Under the pieces are notes generated by a model. It was not told where the DNA came from, searched no databases, and was given only the letters and a program-made list of their open reading frames with translations. DNA of 64,000 bases from Nocardioides panacisoli (GTDB taxonomy: Bacteria > Actinomycetota > Actinomycetes > Propionibacteriales > Nocardioidaceae): the NCBI RefSeq assembly GCF_019448235.1, contig NZ_CP080409.1, positions 186,001-250,000 of the forward strand, written 5' to 3'. How positions within the stretch are numbered: position 1 is the stretch's first letter; each line of letters opens with the position of its first letter. The position numbers were made by a program, and so were the translations under genes. This document shows positions 48,376 through 57,201 of this stretch, one piece after another.

Positions 48376-49254
48376 GTGCGGCACCGCTATCTCTGTCCGA
48401 TCCGCTGGGCCGACCTGGACCTGCTCGGCCACGTCAACAACGTGCGCTACGTCGACTACCTGCAGGAGGCCCGCGTCGACCTGATGCGCGCACACCGGTG
48501 GGCGGGCGACGCCGCCGCGACCGACCCGGGCGACGGCCTGGTCGTGGTCCGGCACGAGGTGAGCTACACCGCGCCGCTGCTGTTCAGTCGTCGCCCCGTG
48601 GTGATCGAGTGCTGGGTCACCGAGTTGCGCGCCGGTCGCTTCACGATGGCCTACGAGGTCCTCCACGAGGACGAGGCGGGGGAGCGCACCGTCTACCTGC
48701 GCGCGTCGACGGTGCTGGCGCCGTACCGGTTCGACACCGAGTCCCCGCGACGCCTCAGCCGCGAGGAGCGCAGTGCGCTGGAGCCCTACCTGGAGCCGCA
48801 GGCGCCCGCGGAGGTCGCGCCGGTGCGCGTACGCCGCAGCGACCTGGGCCACTACCCGGTGCAGGTGCGCTTCTCCGACGTCGACGTCTACCGCCACGTC
48901 AACAACGTCGTGTACTTCGAGTACTTCCAGGAGGCCCGGCTGCGGTTGTTCATGGAGCTGGCCCGCGACGTCCCCGGCATGAAGCAGGTCCGGGTCGTCG
49001 TCGCCCAGACCGACGTGGACTACCGCGAGGCGATCACGCTGCGTGCCGAGCCCTACGACTGCTGGACCCAGGTCGCGGCGGTCGGCCGCCGCTCGATGAC
49101 GGTGGAGTCGGAGATCGTCGACGGCGACCGGGTCTTCGCCCGGGCGCGGGTCGTGCTGGTGTTCTTCGACACCGACGCCGGGCAGGCCGTCGAGCCGCCT
49201 GCGGCGTACCGGGAGCGGTTGGTGGCCGCGGTCAGTCCCGCGTGTTCATCATGA
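48376..49254 (+). CDS. Tandem hotdog acyl-CoA thioesterase
   Basis: 292 residues, two 4-hydroxybenzoyl-CoA-thioesterase-like hotdog domains in one chain. The paired motifs are IRWADLDLLGHVNNVRYVDYLQEAR (near residue 9-33) and VRFSDVDVYRHVNNVVYFEYFQEAR (near residue 170-195), each holding the Asp of the catalytic site. The protein probably hydrolyses acyl-CoA; chain length cannot be told. The last 23 bases overlap the end of the truncated-haemoglobin gene on the other strand. Confidence 0.9.
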   Translation: MRHRYLCPIRWADLDLLGHVNNVRYVDYLQEARVDLMRAHRWAGDAAATDPGDGLVVVRHEVSYTAPLLFSRRPVVIECWVTELRAGRFTMAYEVLHEDEAGERTVYLRASTVLAPYRFDTESPRRLSREERSALEPYLEPQAPAEVAPVRVRRSDLGHYPVQVRFSDVDVYRHVNNVVYFEYFQEARLRLFMELARDVPGMKQVRVVVAQTDVDYREAITLRAEPYDCWTQVAAVGRRSMTVESEIVDGDRVFARARVVLVFFDTDAGQAVEPPAAYRERLVAAVSPACSS

Positions 49255-49615
49255 ACGTCGCGGCGTGGGTCACGTAGGCCCAGAACCGCTCGTCCTGCTC
49301 CGGGGTCAGCTCGACCGAGTCCAGCGCTGCCCGGAAGTGGTGCAGCCAGCGGTCCCGCGCCTCCAGGCCGATGGGGAACGGCGCGTGCCGCATCCGCAGC
49401 CGGGGGTGCCCGCGACGCTCGGAGTAGGTCGTCGGGCCGCCCCAGTACTGCATCAGGAAGAGACGGAAGCGCTCCTCGGCGGGCCCCAGGTCCTCCTCGG
49501 GGTAGAGGGGACGCAGCACCTCATCGGTCGCGACGCCCTCGTAGAACCTCGCGACGATGCGGCGGAACGTCTCCTCCCCGCCGATCTCGTCGAAGAACGT
49601 CGTCTCCTCGCTCAC
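49232..49615 (-). CDS. glbO: Group II truncated haemoglobin
   Basis: 127 residues, near the 128 of M. tuberculosis GlbO. Truncated 2-on-2 globin: FYEGVATDEVLRPLYPEEDLGPAEERFRLFLMQYWGGPTTYSERRGHPRLRMRHAPFPIG, with the proximal His in RHAPFPIG and the TrHb2 pattern WGGP-Y. It binds O2 and NO and may support respiration or detoxification. GTG 49615. In mycobacteria it also lies close to pepN and the DUF5130 gene, as here. Confidence 0.93.
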   Translation of the reverse strand: MSEETTFFDEIGGEETFRRIVARFYEGVATDEVLRPLYPEEDLGPAEERFRLFLMQYWGGPTTYSERRGHPRLRMRHAPFPIGLEARDRWLHHFRAALDSVELTPEQDERFWAYVTHAATFMMNTRD

Positions 49616-49622
49616 GCTGCCA

Positions 49623-50573
49623 TCATTCCGCGTCGATGGCGGGCGCGTCCTGCTGGCGGTGCCAGACCACCCGCTGCGGGACCGGGATCTCGATGCCGGT
49701 GGCGTCGAAGCGCGCCTTGACCCGCTCGCGCAGTTCACGGGCAACGGCCCACTGCTCCAGCGGGCGCGTCTTGATCATGACCCGCAGGGTGACGGCATCG
49801 GGGGCGAAGGCCTCGACACCGGTCACGAACGGCTCCTCGAGCAGCACCGTGCTCCAGCGCTCGTCCACGTAGAGGTCGTGGGCGACCTCGCCGAGCACCT
49901 GCTTGACCTGTGCCAGGTCCGACTCGTAGCCCACGCCGACGTCGACCACCGCACGGGCCCAGTTCTGGCTGGAGTTGCCCACGCGCAGGATCTCGCCGTT
50001 GGGGACGTACCAGACGATGCCGTCCAGGCCCCGGAGCCGCGTGGTCCGCAGCGACACGGCCTCGACCTCGCCGTTGGCCTCGCCGAGGTCGACCCAGTCG
50101 CCGACGCCGAACTGGTCCTCGGCGAGGATGAAGATCCCGGAGAGGAAGTCCTTCACCAGCGACTGGGCACCGAAACCGAGGGCCAGGCCGACGACACCGG
50201 CACTGGCGATGATCGGGGCGATGTTCACCCCGAACTCGTTGAGGATCATCGTGCCGATCACGATGACCACCAGCAGGGTGACGATGCTCATCAGTACCCC
50301 GGCCAGCGAGCCGGCGCGCTGCTTGCGCCGCGCCATCGCGACCGGGTCGCGCGAGTCGGAGAGCACCGGCTGCTCGGCACGCTTCACCATGCGCTTCACG
50401 ACGCGGTGGAGGACCCACCGGATCGCGAAACCGAGCAGCAGCAGGCCGAGTACGGCCAGCGGCTTGCCGACGAGCACGTCGGACCAGTTCGCCGCCGTCT
50501 CGTTGCCGCCGGTCACCTTGTAGGTGAGGTTGCAGATCAGGCCGTCTTCGCAGGGGTTGGCTTGGAAGAACAC
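49623..50573 (-). CDS. MscS-family mechanosensitive ion channel
   Basis: 316 residues. Three hydrophobic segments, then the TM3b-like pore helix GVVGLALGFGAQSLVKDFLSGIFIL and beta-domain VGDWVDLGEANGEVEAVSLRTTRLRGLDGIVWYVPNGEILRVGN. This form carries a short external N-terminus with two Cys (QANPCEDGLICNL) that may form a disulphide. It opens when membrane tension rises to release solutes. GTG 50573 start. Confidence 0.92.
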   Translation of the reverse strand: MFFQANPCEDGLICNLTYKVTGGNETAANWSDVLVGKPLAVLGLLLLGFAIRWVLHRVVKRMVKRAEQPVLSDSRDPVAMARRKQRAGSLAGVLMSIVTLLVVIVIGTMILNEFGVNIAPIIASAGVVGLALGFGAQSLVKDFLSGIFILAEDQFGVGDWVDLGEANGEVEAVSLRTTRLRGLDGIVWYVPNGEILRVGNSSQNWARAVVDVGVGYESDLAQVKQVLGEVAHDLYVDERWSTVLLEEPFVTGVEAFAPDAVTLRVMIKTRPLEQWAVARELRERVKARFDATGIEIPVPQRVVWHRQQDAPAIDAE

Positions 50574-50647
50574 GGAGCCAGTGAAACAAACCGTTCAACC
50601 AAGACCCCAATCGCTCTGCCGCCTTCGTGGTGCGCGTCGGCGCCGGA

Positions 50648-50653
50648 TATCCT
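50648..50653 (+). promoter_or_regulatory. Probable -10 box for the secreted 117-aa protein
   Basis: TATCCT, 6 bases before GTG 50660; leaderless. Confidence 0.5.
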
Positions 50654-50659
50654 GCCGCT

Positions 50660-51013
50660 GTGATCAGCTCAACCCTCCGACGCCTCCTCCGCCCCTCGAC
50701 CGTCGCGCTCGCCGCGGGCCTGGTGGTCCTGACGGCGCTCCCCGCCGCTGCGGACGTGCCGGAGACGTGGCCCGAGCCCGACGCCGTGGGCATCCTCGGT
50801 GCCGTGCTGCTGTTCGTCGCGATCCCGGTCCTGGTGTTCGTCGTCACCACGCTCGCGGTGTACGCGCCGTCGATCGCGCGTGGCGAATCTCTCACCCCCG
50901 GACCCCCGGAGCCGCGCCGTCAGTGGCTCGGTGGACCCCGTCGCTCGCCGGAGGAGTTGGCCGCGCCCGACGACGAGGACTCCGCGGCCGGCGGCGCCGG
51001 CGGCTCCTGGTAG
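50660..51013 (+). CDS. Small membrane protein, 117 aa
   Basis: Signal peptide or anchor (VALAAGLVVLTALPAAA), a short loop, a second hydrophobic segment (GILGAVLLFVAIPVLVFVVTTLA) and a cytoplasmic tail rich in Pro, Arg, Asp and Gly. No enzyme motif. Lies 8 bases before the DUF5130 gene and is probably co-transcribed with it; the pair may form an envelope module. Start supported by the -10 box. Confidence 0.7.
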   Translation: MISSTLRRLLRPSTVALAAGLVVLTALPAAADVPETWPEPDAVGILGAVLLFVAIPVLVFVVTTLAVYAPSIARGESLTPGPPEPRRQWLGGPRRSPEELAAPDDEDSAAGGAGGSW

Positions 51014-51021
51014 GGGGAACC

Positions 51022-51384
51022 GTGGCCAGCAGCGACTTCCTCACCACGGCCGAGCGCACCGAGCTCGACAAGACGATCCGCGCCGCCGAGCGCGCCTGCC
51101 GGGCCGAGATCTCGGTGTTCCTCGGCGACGTCGACGGCGATCCGCGTGACTTCGCCACGAGCCTGCACAACACGCTCTTCACGCCCACGCGCAGCGTGCT
51201 GATCATGGTCGACCCGTCGCGCCGCTGCGTGGAGGTCGTCACCGGCGGCTACGTCCGTCGCACCCTCACCGACGACGAGGTCGCCCGGGCGGTGACGGAG
51301 ATGACCTCCGCCTTTGCCGCGGGCGACCTCGCCGGTGGGCTCAGCCGCGGGGTGCAGGCCCTCGGCGAGTACGCCAAGGACTGA
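51022..51384 (+). CDS. DUF5130-family protein (TPM-like)
   Basis: 120 residues. Contains the TPM-domain-like pattern TAERTELDKTIRAAERACRAEISVFLGDV and RCVEVVTGGYVRRTLTDDEV. M. tuberculosis Rv2468c belongs to this family and lies beside pepN (Rv2467); the same neighbourhood (pepN, this gene, glbO) is present here. GTG 51022 is supported by GGGGG upstream. Function unknown. Confidence 0.8.
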   Translation: MASSDFLTTAERTELDKTIRAAERACRAEISVFLGDVDGDPRDFATSLHNTLFTPTRSVLIMVDPSRRCVEVVTGGYVRRTLTDDEVARAVTEMTSAFAAGDLAGGLSRGVQALGEYAKD

Positions 51385-51398
51385 CACCCCGCGACCTC

Positions 51399-53987
51399 CT
51401 ACTGCGCGTCGCGCGCCTGGGCGGCCAGCGCGCGGGCCACGTCGGCCCGCCCCTCACGGACATAGCGGACGGCGCCGGCCGGGACGTCCCCGCTGCCGGC
51501 GTGCTCGGCCAGCCAGGCGTCGACCTTGGCGATGGTGTCCTCGGTCGCGACCACGCGCGGGAAGATGTGCTCCGCGGTGACCTGTGCCCGGTGGGCGCCC
51601 AACCGCTCCCACGTGCCGGCGACGTCGGCGAGGTAGCGGTCGACGTAGGGCGCCAGCACCTCCTCCTGGCCGTGGCGCATGAAGGAGACGACCACGCTGC
51701 GGGCGGTCTCGTTGGGCACCTCGGGGTCCCACACGGCCTGGTGCCAGGCGTGCTCCTTCGCCTCCGGGTGGGGGAGCGCGGCGCGTGCGGCGGCCGCGTT
51801 CTCCCGGCCCGAGATGGTGTTGTCCCGGTCGAGCTCGGCCTCGATGCGTGCGTCGTCGGCGCGGTCGACGCGGGCGAGGTTGTTCAGCAGGCTCCAGCGC
51901 AGGTCCTGGTCGACGCTGAGCCCCTCCAGCTCCCACGAACCGTCCAGCAGTGCCGCGACATCGGTGACGGCCTGCTCGCTGCGCGCGGCGGCCGCGAAGC
52001 TGCGGACGAAGGTCAGCTGGTGGTCACTGCCGGGCTCGGCCTGCTCGAGGAGCTTGCGGAGGCCGGACTCCCACCGGTCGTGCAGCTCGTCGCGACGGGC
52101 CGGCGCGCTGTAGAGCGTGACGGCCTGGGCGGCGTAGGTCGGGATGCGGCTCAGCCCCCACGAGTCGGTCTCGGCGGCGATGTTGCTCAGGACCAGGTCG
52201 GTGAAGGCGGTGGCGGGCATCTCCGCGTCGCGGGTCATGTCCCACGCCGCGCCCCACACCAACGCCCGGGCCAGTGAGTCGGGCATGTCGGAGAGGCTCG
52301 CGGTGGCCGTGGCGAGCGACTGCTCGTCGAGGCGGATCTTGGCGAAGGCCAGGTCCCCGTCGTTGAGGAGCAGCAGCGCGGGCTGGCGCCGGCCGAGCAT
52401 CTCGGCGATCTCGGTGCGCTCCCCGTGCACGTCCACCTCGACGTAGTCGCGACGGACGAGTCGTCCCGCGTCGTCGTGGTCGTAGAACCCGATCCCGACC
52501 CGGTGGCGACGCAGCGTCGGGTGGTCCGCGGGGGCCGACTGCTCGATGGCGAAGCGGGTGTAGGTGCCGTCCTCGTCGATGGCGAACGTCGGCGCCAGGG
52601 TGTTGGTGCCGGCGGTGCGCAGCCACTCCTCGGCCCACCCCGCCAGGTCGCGGCCCGAGGCCTCCTCGAGCGCGGCGAGAAGGTCGGGGAACTCGGTGTT
52701 GCCGAAGGCATGGCGGTCGAAGTACACCCGCAGTCCGGCGAGGAACTCCTCCAGGCCGACCCAGGCGACCAGCTGCTTGAGGACCGAGGCGCCCTTGGCG
52801 TAGGTCACCATGTCGAAGTTGACCTCGACCGCGTGGAGGTCGGGGATGTCCGGCGCCACGGGGTGGGTGCTGGGCAGCGCGTCGGCCCGGTAGCCGGTCT
52901 GCTTGCGCGCGTTGGTGAAGCCGGTCCAGGCGTCGGTGTACTCGGTCACCAGTGCCTCGACGTGGTAGCACGCCCACTCGGCGAAGGCCTCGTTCAGCCA
53001 CAGGTCGTCCCACCACTTCATGGTCACCAGGTCGCCGAACCACATGTGGGCCATCTCGTGCAGGATCACCGAGGCGCGGAACTCGTAGAACGAGCGCGGC
53101 TGGCGGGAGCGGGGGAGGTACTCGTCGCGCAGCGTCACGCACCCGGCGTTCTCCATCGCGCCCATGTTGTACTCCGGCACGTAGAGCTGGTCGTACTTCT
53201 CGAACGGGTAGGCGAAGGCGAAGGCCTCCTCGAAGTAGGCGAACCCCTGCTTGGTCAGCCGCACGATCTCCTCGCGGTCCCGGTCCAGCTCGTCCTTGAG
53301 GGACTGGCGGGCGTAGTGGCCCAACGGGATGGTGCCGTGCTCGCCCTCGTAGGTGTCGTGCACCTCGTAGTACTCGCCGGCCACGATCGCGGTGATGTAG
53401 GTCGACATCGGCTTCGTCTCGGGGAAGCGCCACACGGCGACCTCCTGCCCGCCATCGGAACCGGCCGCCTCGGGCTCGGGCGTCGGTGCGTTCGAGACCA
53501 CGGCCCAGTGCGCCGGAGCGGTGACGTTGAAGGTGAACACCGACTTCAGGTCGGGCTGTTCGAAGGTGGTGTAGACGCGCCGCGCGTCCGGCACCTCGAA
53601 CTGGGAGTAGAGGTAGATCCGGCCGTCGGCAGGGTCGACGAAGTGGTGCAGCCCCTCGCCGGTGTGGGAGTAGGTGCAGTCGGCACGGACCACCAGCTCG
53701 TTGTCCGCCGCCAGGTCGGTCAGCGCGATGCGGCTGTCGGCGTACACCTCGGCGGGGTCGAGCGAGCGACCGTTGAGGGTGATCTCGTGGATCGTGGCGT
53801 CGACGAGGTCGGCGAAGGTGGCGGCTCCCTCCTCGACGCAGGAGAACCGGATCGTGGTGGTGGATCCGAAGGTGCTCACGCCGCTCTCGGTGGCCCGGGT
53901 GAGGTCGAGATCGACGGTGTAGGAGCTGACATCGAGGAGCGCGGCGCGGGCGATCGCCTCGTCGCGCGTCAGGTTGGTTCCAGGCAT
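51399..53987 (-). CDS. pepN: Aminopeptidase N (M1 family)
   Basis: 862 residues, matching the 861 of M. tuberculosis PepN. Substrate-binding GAMEN (YNMGAMENAGCVTL) and the zinc site ILHEMAHMWFGDLVTMKWWDDLWLNEAFAEW (HExxH-x18-E). The N-terminal domain and a C-terminal ERAP1-like domain are present. It removes N-terminal residues from peptides in the cytoplasm. ATG 53987 was chosen; ATG 53996 is in frame. An AT-rich patch lies upstream. Confidence 0.95.
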   Translation of the reverse strand: MPGTNLTRDEAIARAALLDVSSYTVDLDLTRATESGVSTFGSTTTIRFSCVEEGAATFADLVDATIHEITLNGRSLDPAEVYADSRIALTDLAADNELVVRADCTYSHTGEGLHHFVDPADGRIYLYSQFEVPDARRVYTTFEQPDLKSVFTFNVTAPAHWAVVSNAPTPEPEAAGSDGGQEVAVWRFPETKPMSTYITAIVAGEYYEVHDTYEGEHGTIPLGHYARQSLKDELDRDREEIVRLTKQGFAYFEEAFAFAYPFEKYDQLYVPEYNMGAMENAGCVTLRDEYLPRSRQPRSFYEFRASVILHEMAHMWFGDLVTMKWWDDLWLNEAFAEWACYHVEALVTEYTDAWTGFTNARKQTGYRADALPSTHPVAPDIPDLHAVEVNFDMVTYAKGASVLKQLVAWVGLEEFLAGLRVYFDRHAFGNTEFPDLLAALEEASGRDLAGWAEEWLRTAGTNTLAPTFAIDEDGTYTRFAIEQSAPADHPTLRRHRVGIGFYDHDDAGRLVRRDYVEVDVHGERTEIAEMLGRRQPALLLLNDGDLAFAKIRLDEQSLATATASLSDMPDSLARALVWGAAWDMTRDAEMPATAFTDLVLSNIAAETDSWGLSRIPTYAAQAVTLYSAPARRDELHDRWESGLRKLLEQAEPGSDHQLTFVRSFAAAARSEQAVTDVAALLDGSWELEGLSVDQDLRWSLLNNLARVDRADDARIEAELDRDNTISGRENAAAARAALPHPEAKEHAWHQAVWDPEVPNETARSVVVSFMRHGQEEVLAPYVDRYLADVAGTWERLGAHRAQVTAEHIFPRVVATEDTIAKVDAWLAEHAGSGDVPAGAVRYVREGRADVARALAAQARDAQ

Positions 53988-54053
53988 GCGGCCCATCCAA
54001 CCACCGGGCCGATCACGGCGACGAAACGTGACGCCCGCCACGTCGGACCGCGG

Positions 54054-54133
54054 AACTACATGTGTGTAATTCTGAAAAATCAAGTCGACACGCCTGTGAT
54101 TCATGAGTTTTTTGTGATTTTTGTTGCGTTCTG
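54054..54133. other. AT-rich intergenic patch
   Basis: Between pepN and the CHAP-domain gene. Of 70 bases (54061-54130) only 25 are G or C, in a genome of about 70% GC. It contains two direct TGTGATT repeats (54095-54101 and 54113-54119) and a T-rich run. It may bind an Lsr2-like or CRP-like protein and hold the promoters of both flanking genes. Confidence 0.55.
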
Positions 54134-54160
54134 AGGCACAGGTCGCTCAGAGTGATGCCC

Positions 54161-55822
54161 ATGCGTCCTTCCCCCCTTGCGCTACGACACGCCTGCGCAC
54201 TGCTCTCGACGGCACTCCTCGCGGCCCTGTTGGTGACCGCCGGTGCGCCGCCCGCGGCGCGTGACATGGCGCCCGCCGCCGGCTCGACGTACCTGTGCTC
54301 GGGCTATGCCGGGTGCCGCGGTGAGGGCTACTCCGACGCGGGGTACGGCTCGGTGAGCCACAAGATGTACTGGAACATGTACTCGGGCCACAACTGCACC
54401 AACTACGTCGCGTACCGCATGATCAAGGCGGGCATGTCGACCAAGCGGCCCTTCGGGTACCCGGGCAACGCCTCGCACTGGGGCAAGCACCGCTCCGACA
54501 TCACCGACCAGCGGCCGAGCGTGGGGGCCGTCGCCTGGTGGGGCGCCTACGACAACGGCTCCGGCTCCGCCGGCCACGTGGCATACGTCGAGCGCGTGCA
54601 GGACAACGGGCGCACCATCGTCATCTCCGAGGACAGCTGGGGCGGCACGTTCCACTGGCGCCGCATCACCAAGAGCAGCGGGCGGTGGCCGACCGGGTTC
54701 ATCCACTTCATCGACCGCACGGTGGAGAACACCGCACGTCCCAAGATCAACGGCACCGCACGCCTGGGGCAGAGCCTGCAGGTCAACACCGGCGGCTGGA
54801 CGCCCAAGCCCAACAAGACCCTCGTGGCGTGGTTCGCCGACGGCAAGCAGGTCCGCGGGTGGTCGGCCAACAAGAGCCTGCAGTTGGGGCCCGCCCACGT
54901 CGGCAAGCGGATCCAGGCCCGGGTGAAGGCGAAGAAGTGGCCCTACGAGAGCGGTCGCAAGTGGACCTGGCGGACCGGCGAGGTGAAGCCGGGCGCGCTC
55001 AGCGTCACCCGCAAGCCCGCCATCCAGGGCACCCCGGTCGCCGGTGACGAGCTGACCGCGAACGTCGGTGCCTACAGCGCGAAGCCGGACTCGGTGTCGG
55101 TGCAGTGGCTGGCCGACGGCAAGCCGTTGCCGGGCGAGACCGGTCGCACCCTGGCGCTGACCAAGCAGCACGCCGGTGCTCGCATCAGCGTGAAGGTGAG
55201 CGTGTCGAAGGCCGGGTACAACGGCCAGACCGTGACCTCGGAGCAGACCGAGTGGGTGCGCAAGGGCTACCTGCGCGTCGCGGAGTCGGGCAAGGTCAAC
55301 GGCTGGCCGAAGGTCGGCAACCAGCTCCGTGCCGCCCCCGGCACGGCACGGCCCGACTGGCGCGTCGAGGCCAGCTACCAGTGGCTGCGCGACGGCAGCC
55401 CGATCGACGGTGCGACCGACCGGCGCTACCGCCTCGCACCGGCCGACCACCTGCGTGACATCGCCGTCCGGATCAGCTACGCGCACCCGCAGCGCTACGG
55501 CGTCAGCGAGGTCGTCAAGGTCGACGCCAAGGTGCGCACCCGGCCGGCGATGAAGGTGCGGACCAAGGTCAAGGGCCAGCGGCGGGACAAGGTCGTGGTG
55601 AACGCCTACCTGTCCACCGATGTCTCCGCCTCGCTGGACGGCAAGGTCAGCGTGTGGTTCGCCGGCAGGGGACAGTCGGTCCGGGTCGAGAACGGCCATG
55701 CCCGACTCGTCTTCCGGCGCGTCGACCCCGGCAAGCACCAGGCGAAGGTGATGTACCACCAGAACTGGAAGTTCTACCGGGTCGTGGCCAAGCAGCAGTT
55801 CCGTGTCCCGTGGAACCGGTGA
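54161..55822 (+). CDS. Secreted CHAP-domain peptidoglycan hydrolase with three repeats
   Basis: 553 residues. Sec signal peptide (MRPSPLALRHACALLSTALLAALLV). The CHAP amidase/endopeptidase domain has the catalytic Cys in GHNCTNYVAYR and the His in AGHVAYVERV (about residues 70-150). Three tandem modules of about 85 residues follow, each with an AWFADGK/QWLADGK/QWLRDGS core and a Gly-x-x-V/I-G opening, ending in a basic C-terminus; these resemble Ig-like wall-binding repeats. It probably cuts the peptide part of peptidoglycan. ATG 54161, 54155 and GTG 54152 are all possible starts. Confidence 0.85.
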   Translation: MRPSPLALRHACALLSTALLAALLVTAGAPPAARDMAPAAGSTYLCSGYAGCRGEGYSDAGYGSVSHKMYWNMYSGHNCTNYVAYRMIKAGMSTKRPFGYPGNASHWGKHRSDITDQRPSVGAVAWWGAYDNGSGSAGHVAYVERVQDNGRTIVISEDSWGGTFHWRRITKSSGRWPTGFIHFIDRTVENTARPKINGTARLGQSLQVNTGGWTPKPNKTLVAWFADGKQVRGWSANKSLQLGPAHVGKRIQARVKAKKWPYESGRKWTWRTGEVKPGALSVTRKPAIQGTPVAGDELTANVGAYSAKPDSVSVQWLADGKPLPGETGRTLALTKQHAGARISVKVSVSKAGYNGQTVTSEQTEWVRKGYLRVAESGKVNGWPKVGNQLRAAPGTARPDWRVEASYQWLRDGSPIDGATDRRYRLAPADHLRDIAVRISYAHPQRYGVSEVVKVDAKVRTRPAMKVRTKVKGQRRDKVVVNAYLSTDVSASLDGKVSVWFAGRGQSVRVENGHARLVFRRVDPGKHQAKVMYHQNWKFYRVVAKQQFRVPWNR

Positions 55823-55902
55823 GCGGTCCGATGTGCGAGGACACGCACCGTGACACGCGGGGCGAGGCGCCGGGAAATCCGACCAGCGGTGCCGCATGCT
55901 CG

Positions 55903-57126
55903 ATGGACATGAGTCACTTCCCCGAACTCCGGCTCAACCGTCGACGTCTCGCAGGGCTGGTGGGCGCGACCGGCGTCCTGCCCCTGCTGGACCTGCGCGG
56001 CGGTTCCGCCGCTGCCCAGGAGCCGCCGGCAGGAAGCCCCGCTCCGTCACGCCGCCACCGCCTGCGTCGTGAGCGTGGCTCGGTGGTCTCGGCGCTCGAC
56101 CTTCCCTTGGGGGGCGGTGCCGCCGCCGGTCTGGCGCGGTCGCGGGGCGGCGTACGCACCCAGGTCATCGAGACCGACGGATTCGCGATGGCGGGCCTGA
56201 CGTGGCGCTCGGGCAACGGCACCGTGCGTGCCCGCTTCCGGCGCCCCCGCGGTGGATGGACCGAGTGGCAGCGCCTCGAGGAGCTGACCGACGGTCCCGA
56301 GCAGGGCGAGGACGCGCGTGGCCGCCGCGCCACCGAACTGGTCTGGGCCGGATGGAGCGATGCGATCCAGGTGCAGGTCCCCGAGGGCCTCCGGGAGCCC
56401 GAGCTGGCGCTCATCGCGCCGGGGGAGGACGCCGCCGACGCGATCGACAGCGACGACCTGCGCGCCGGTGAGGAGGACGAGGCCCAGGACGTCGGCGTCC
56501 TCGGGCGCACCGCCGCGCGCAGCCGCCCTCCCCGGCCCGGGATGCGCTCCCGTGGCCGTTGGGGTGCGCCCAAGGGTGGCGGATCGCTCCCGCGCACCAA
56601 GAACATCCGGCAGATGCACGTCCACCACACGGTGAGCACGAACAACTACCGCAAGCGCGACGTGCCCGGGATGATCCGGGGGATGCACCGCTACCACACC
56701 CGGAACCTCGGGTGGTCCGACATCGGCTACAACTTCCTCGTCGACAAGTACGGCCGCATCTGGGTCGGGCGCCGCGGCAGCGTGTGGAAGGAGACCCGCG
56801 GGGCGCACACGCGCGGCTTCAACAACACCTCCTTCGGGGTGGCGGTCATCGGCAACCACCAGCAGCGACGACCCAACGACCAGGTCCTGCACGGCCTGAA
56901 GCGACTCGCCTCCTGGAAGCTCGCCCAGCACGGCCGCAACCCGACCGGCATGATCTGGGTCCGTTCCGAGGGCAGTGACAAGTACCCGGCCGGCAAGGGC
57001 GCCCACCTCCCGGTGATCGACGGCCACCGTCACACCAGCAGCACGGCCTGCCCCGGCTGGTTCCTCTACCGTGAGCTCCCGCGGCTGCGTCGGATGACCA
57101 AGCGCCGCATCCGACGGTTCCGGTAG
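55903..57126 (+). CDS. Secreted N-acetylmuramoyl-L-alanine amidase (PGRP/amidase-2 type)
   Basis: 407 residues. The N-terminus has LNRRRLAGLVGATGVLPLL, a twin-arginine-like signal ending SAAAQ. A linker of about 200 residues precedes the amidase domain: zinc His in RQMHVHHTVS, GWSDIGYNFLVDKYGRIWVGR and the second site DGHRHTSSTACPG (His and Cys). It probably releases stem peptides from glycan. ATG 55903 chosen; ATG 55909 also fits. It lies 80 bases after the CHAP gene, so the two wall hydrolases form a unit. Confidence 0.88.
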   Translation: MDMSHFPELRLNRRRLAGLVGATGVLPLLDLRGGSAAAQEPPAGSPAPSRRHRLRRERGSVVSALDLPLGGGAAAGLARSRGGVRTQVIETDGFAMAGLTWRSGNGTVRARFRRPRGGWTEWQRLEELTDGPEQGEDARGRRATELVWAGWSDAIQVQVPEGLREPELALIAPGEDAADAIDSDDLRAGEEDEAQDVGVLGRTAARSRPPRPGMRSRGRWGAPKGGGSLPRTKNIRQMHVHHTVSTNNYRKRDVPGMIRGMHRYHTRNLGWSDIGYNFLVDKYGRIWVGRRGSVWKETRGAHTRGFNNTSFGVAVIGNHQQRRPNDQVLHGLKRLASWKLAQHGRNPTGMIWVRSEGSDKYPAGKGAHLPVIDGHRHTSSTACPGWFLYRELPRLRRMTKRRIRRFR

Positions 57127-57188
57127 CCGGCGGCACCGTGCCGTCGCGGCGGGGCGACCGCCGGGACCGGGTGGGGTGGGTCGCACCC

Positions 57189-57194
57189 TAGGAT
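57189..57194 (+). promoter_or_regulatory. Probable -10 box for metG
   Basis: TAGGAT, 7 bases before ATG 57202. Confidence 0.5.
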
Positions 57195-57201
57195 CGTGGC
57201 C

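Noticed and set aside
57127..57201. T-box leader upstream of metG
   Set aside because: The 75-base gap has no room for stem I and terminator/antiterminator structures. A -10 box at 57189 points to a leaderless transcript.
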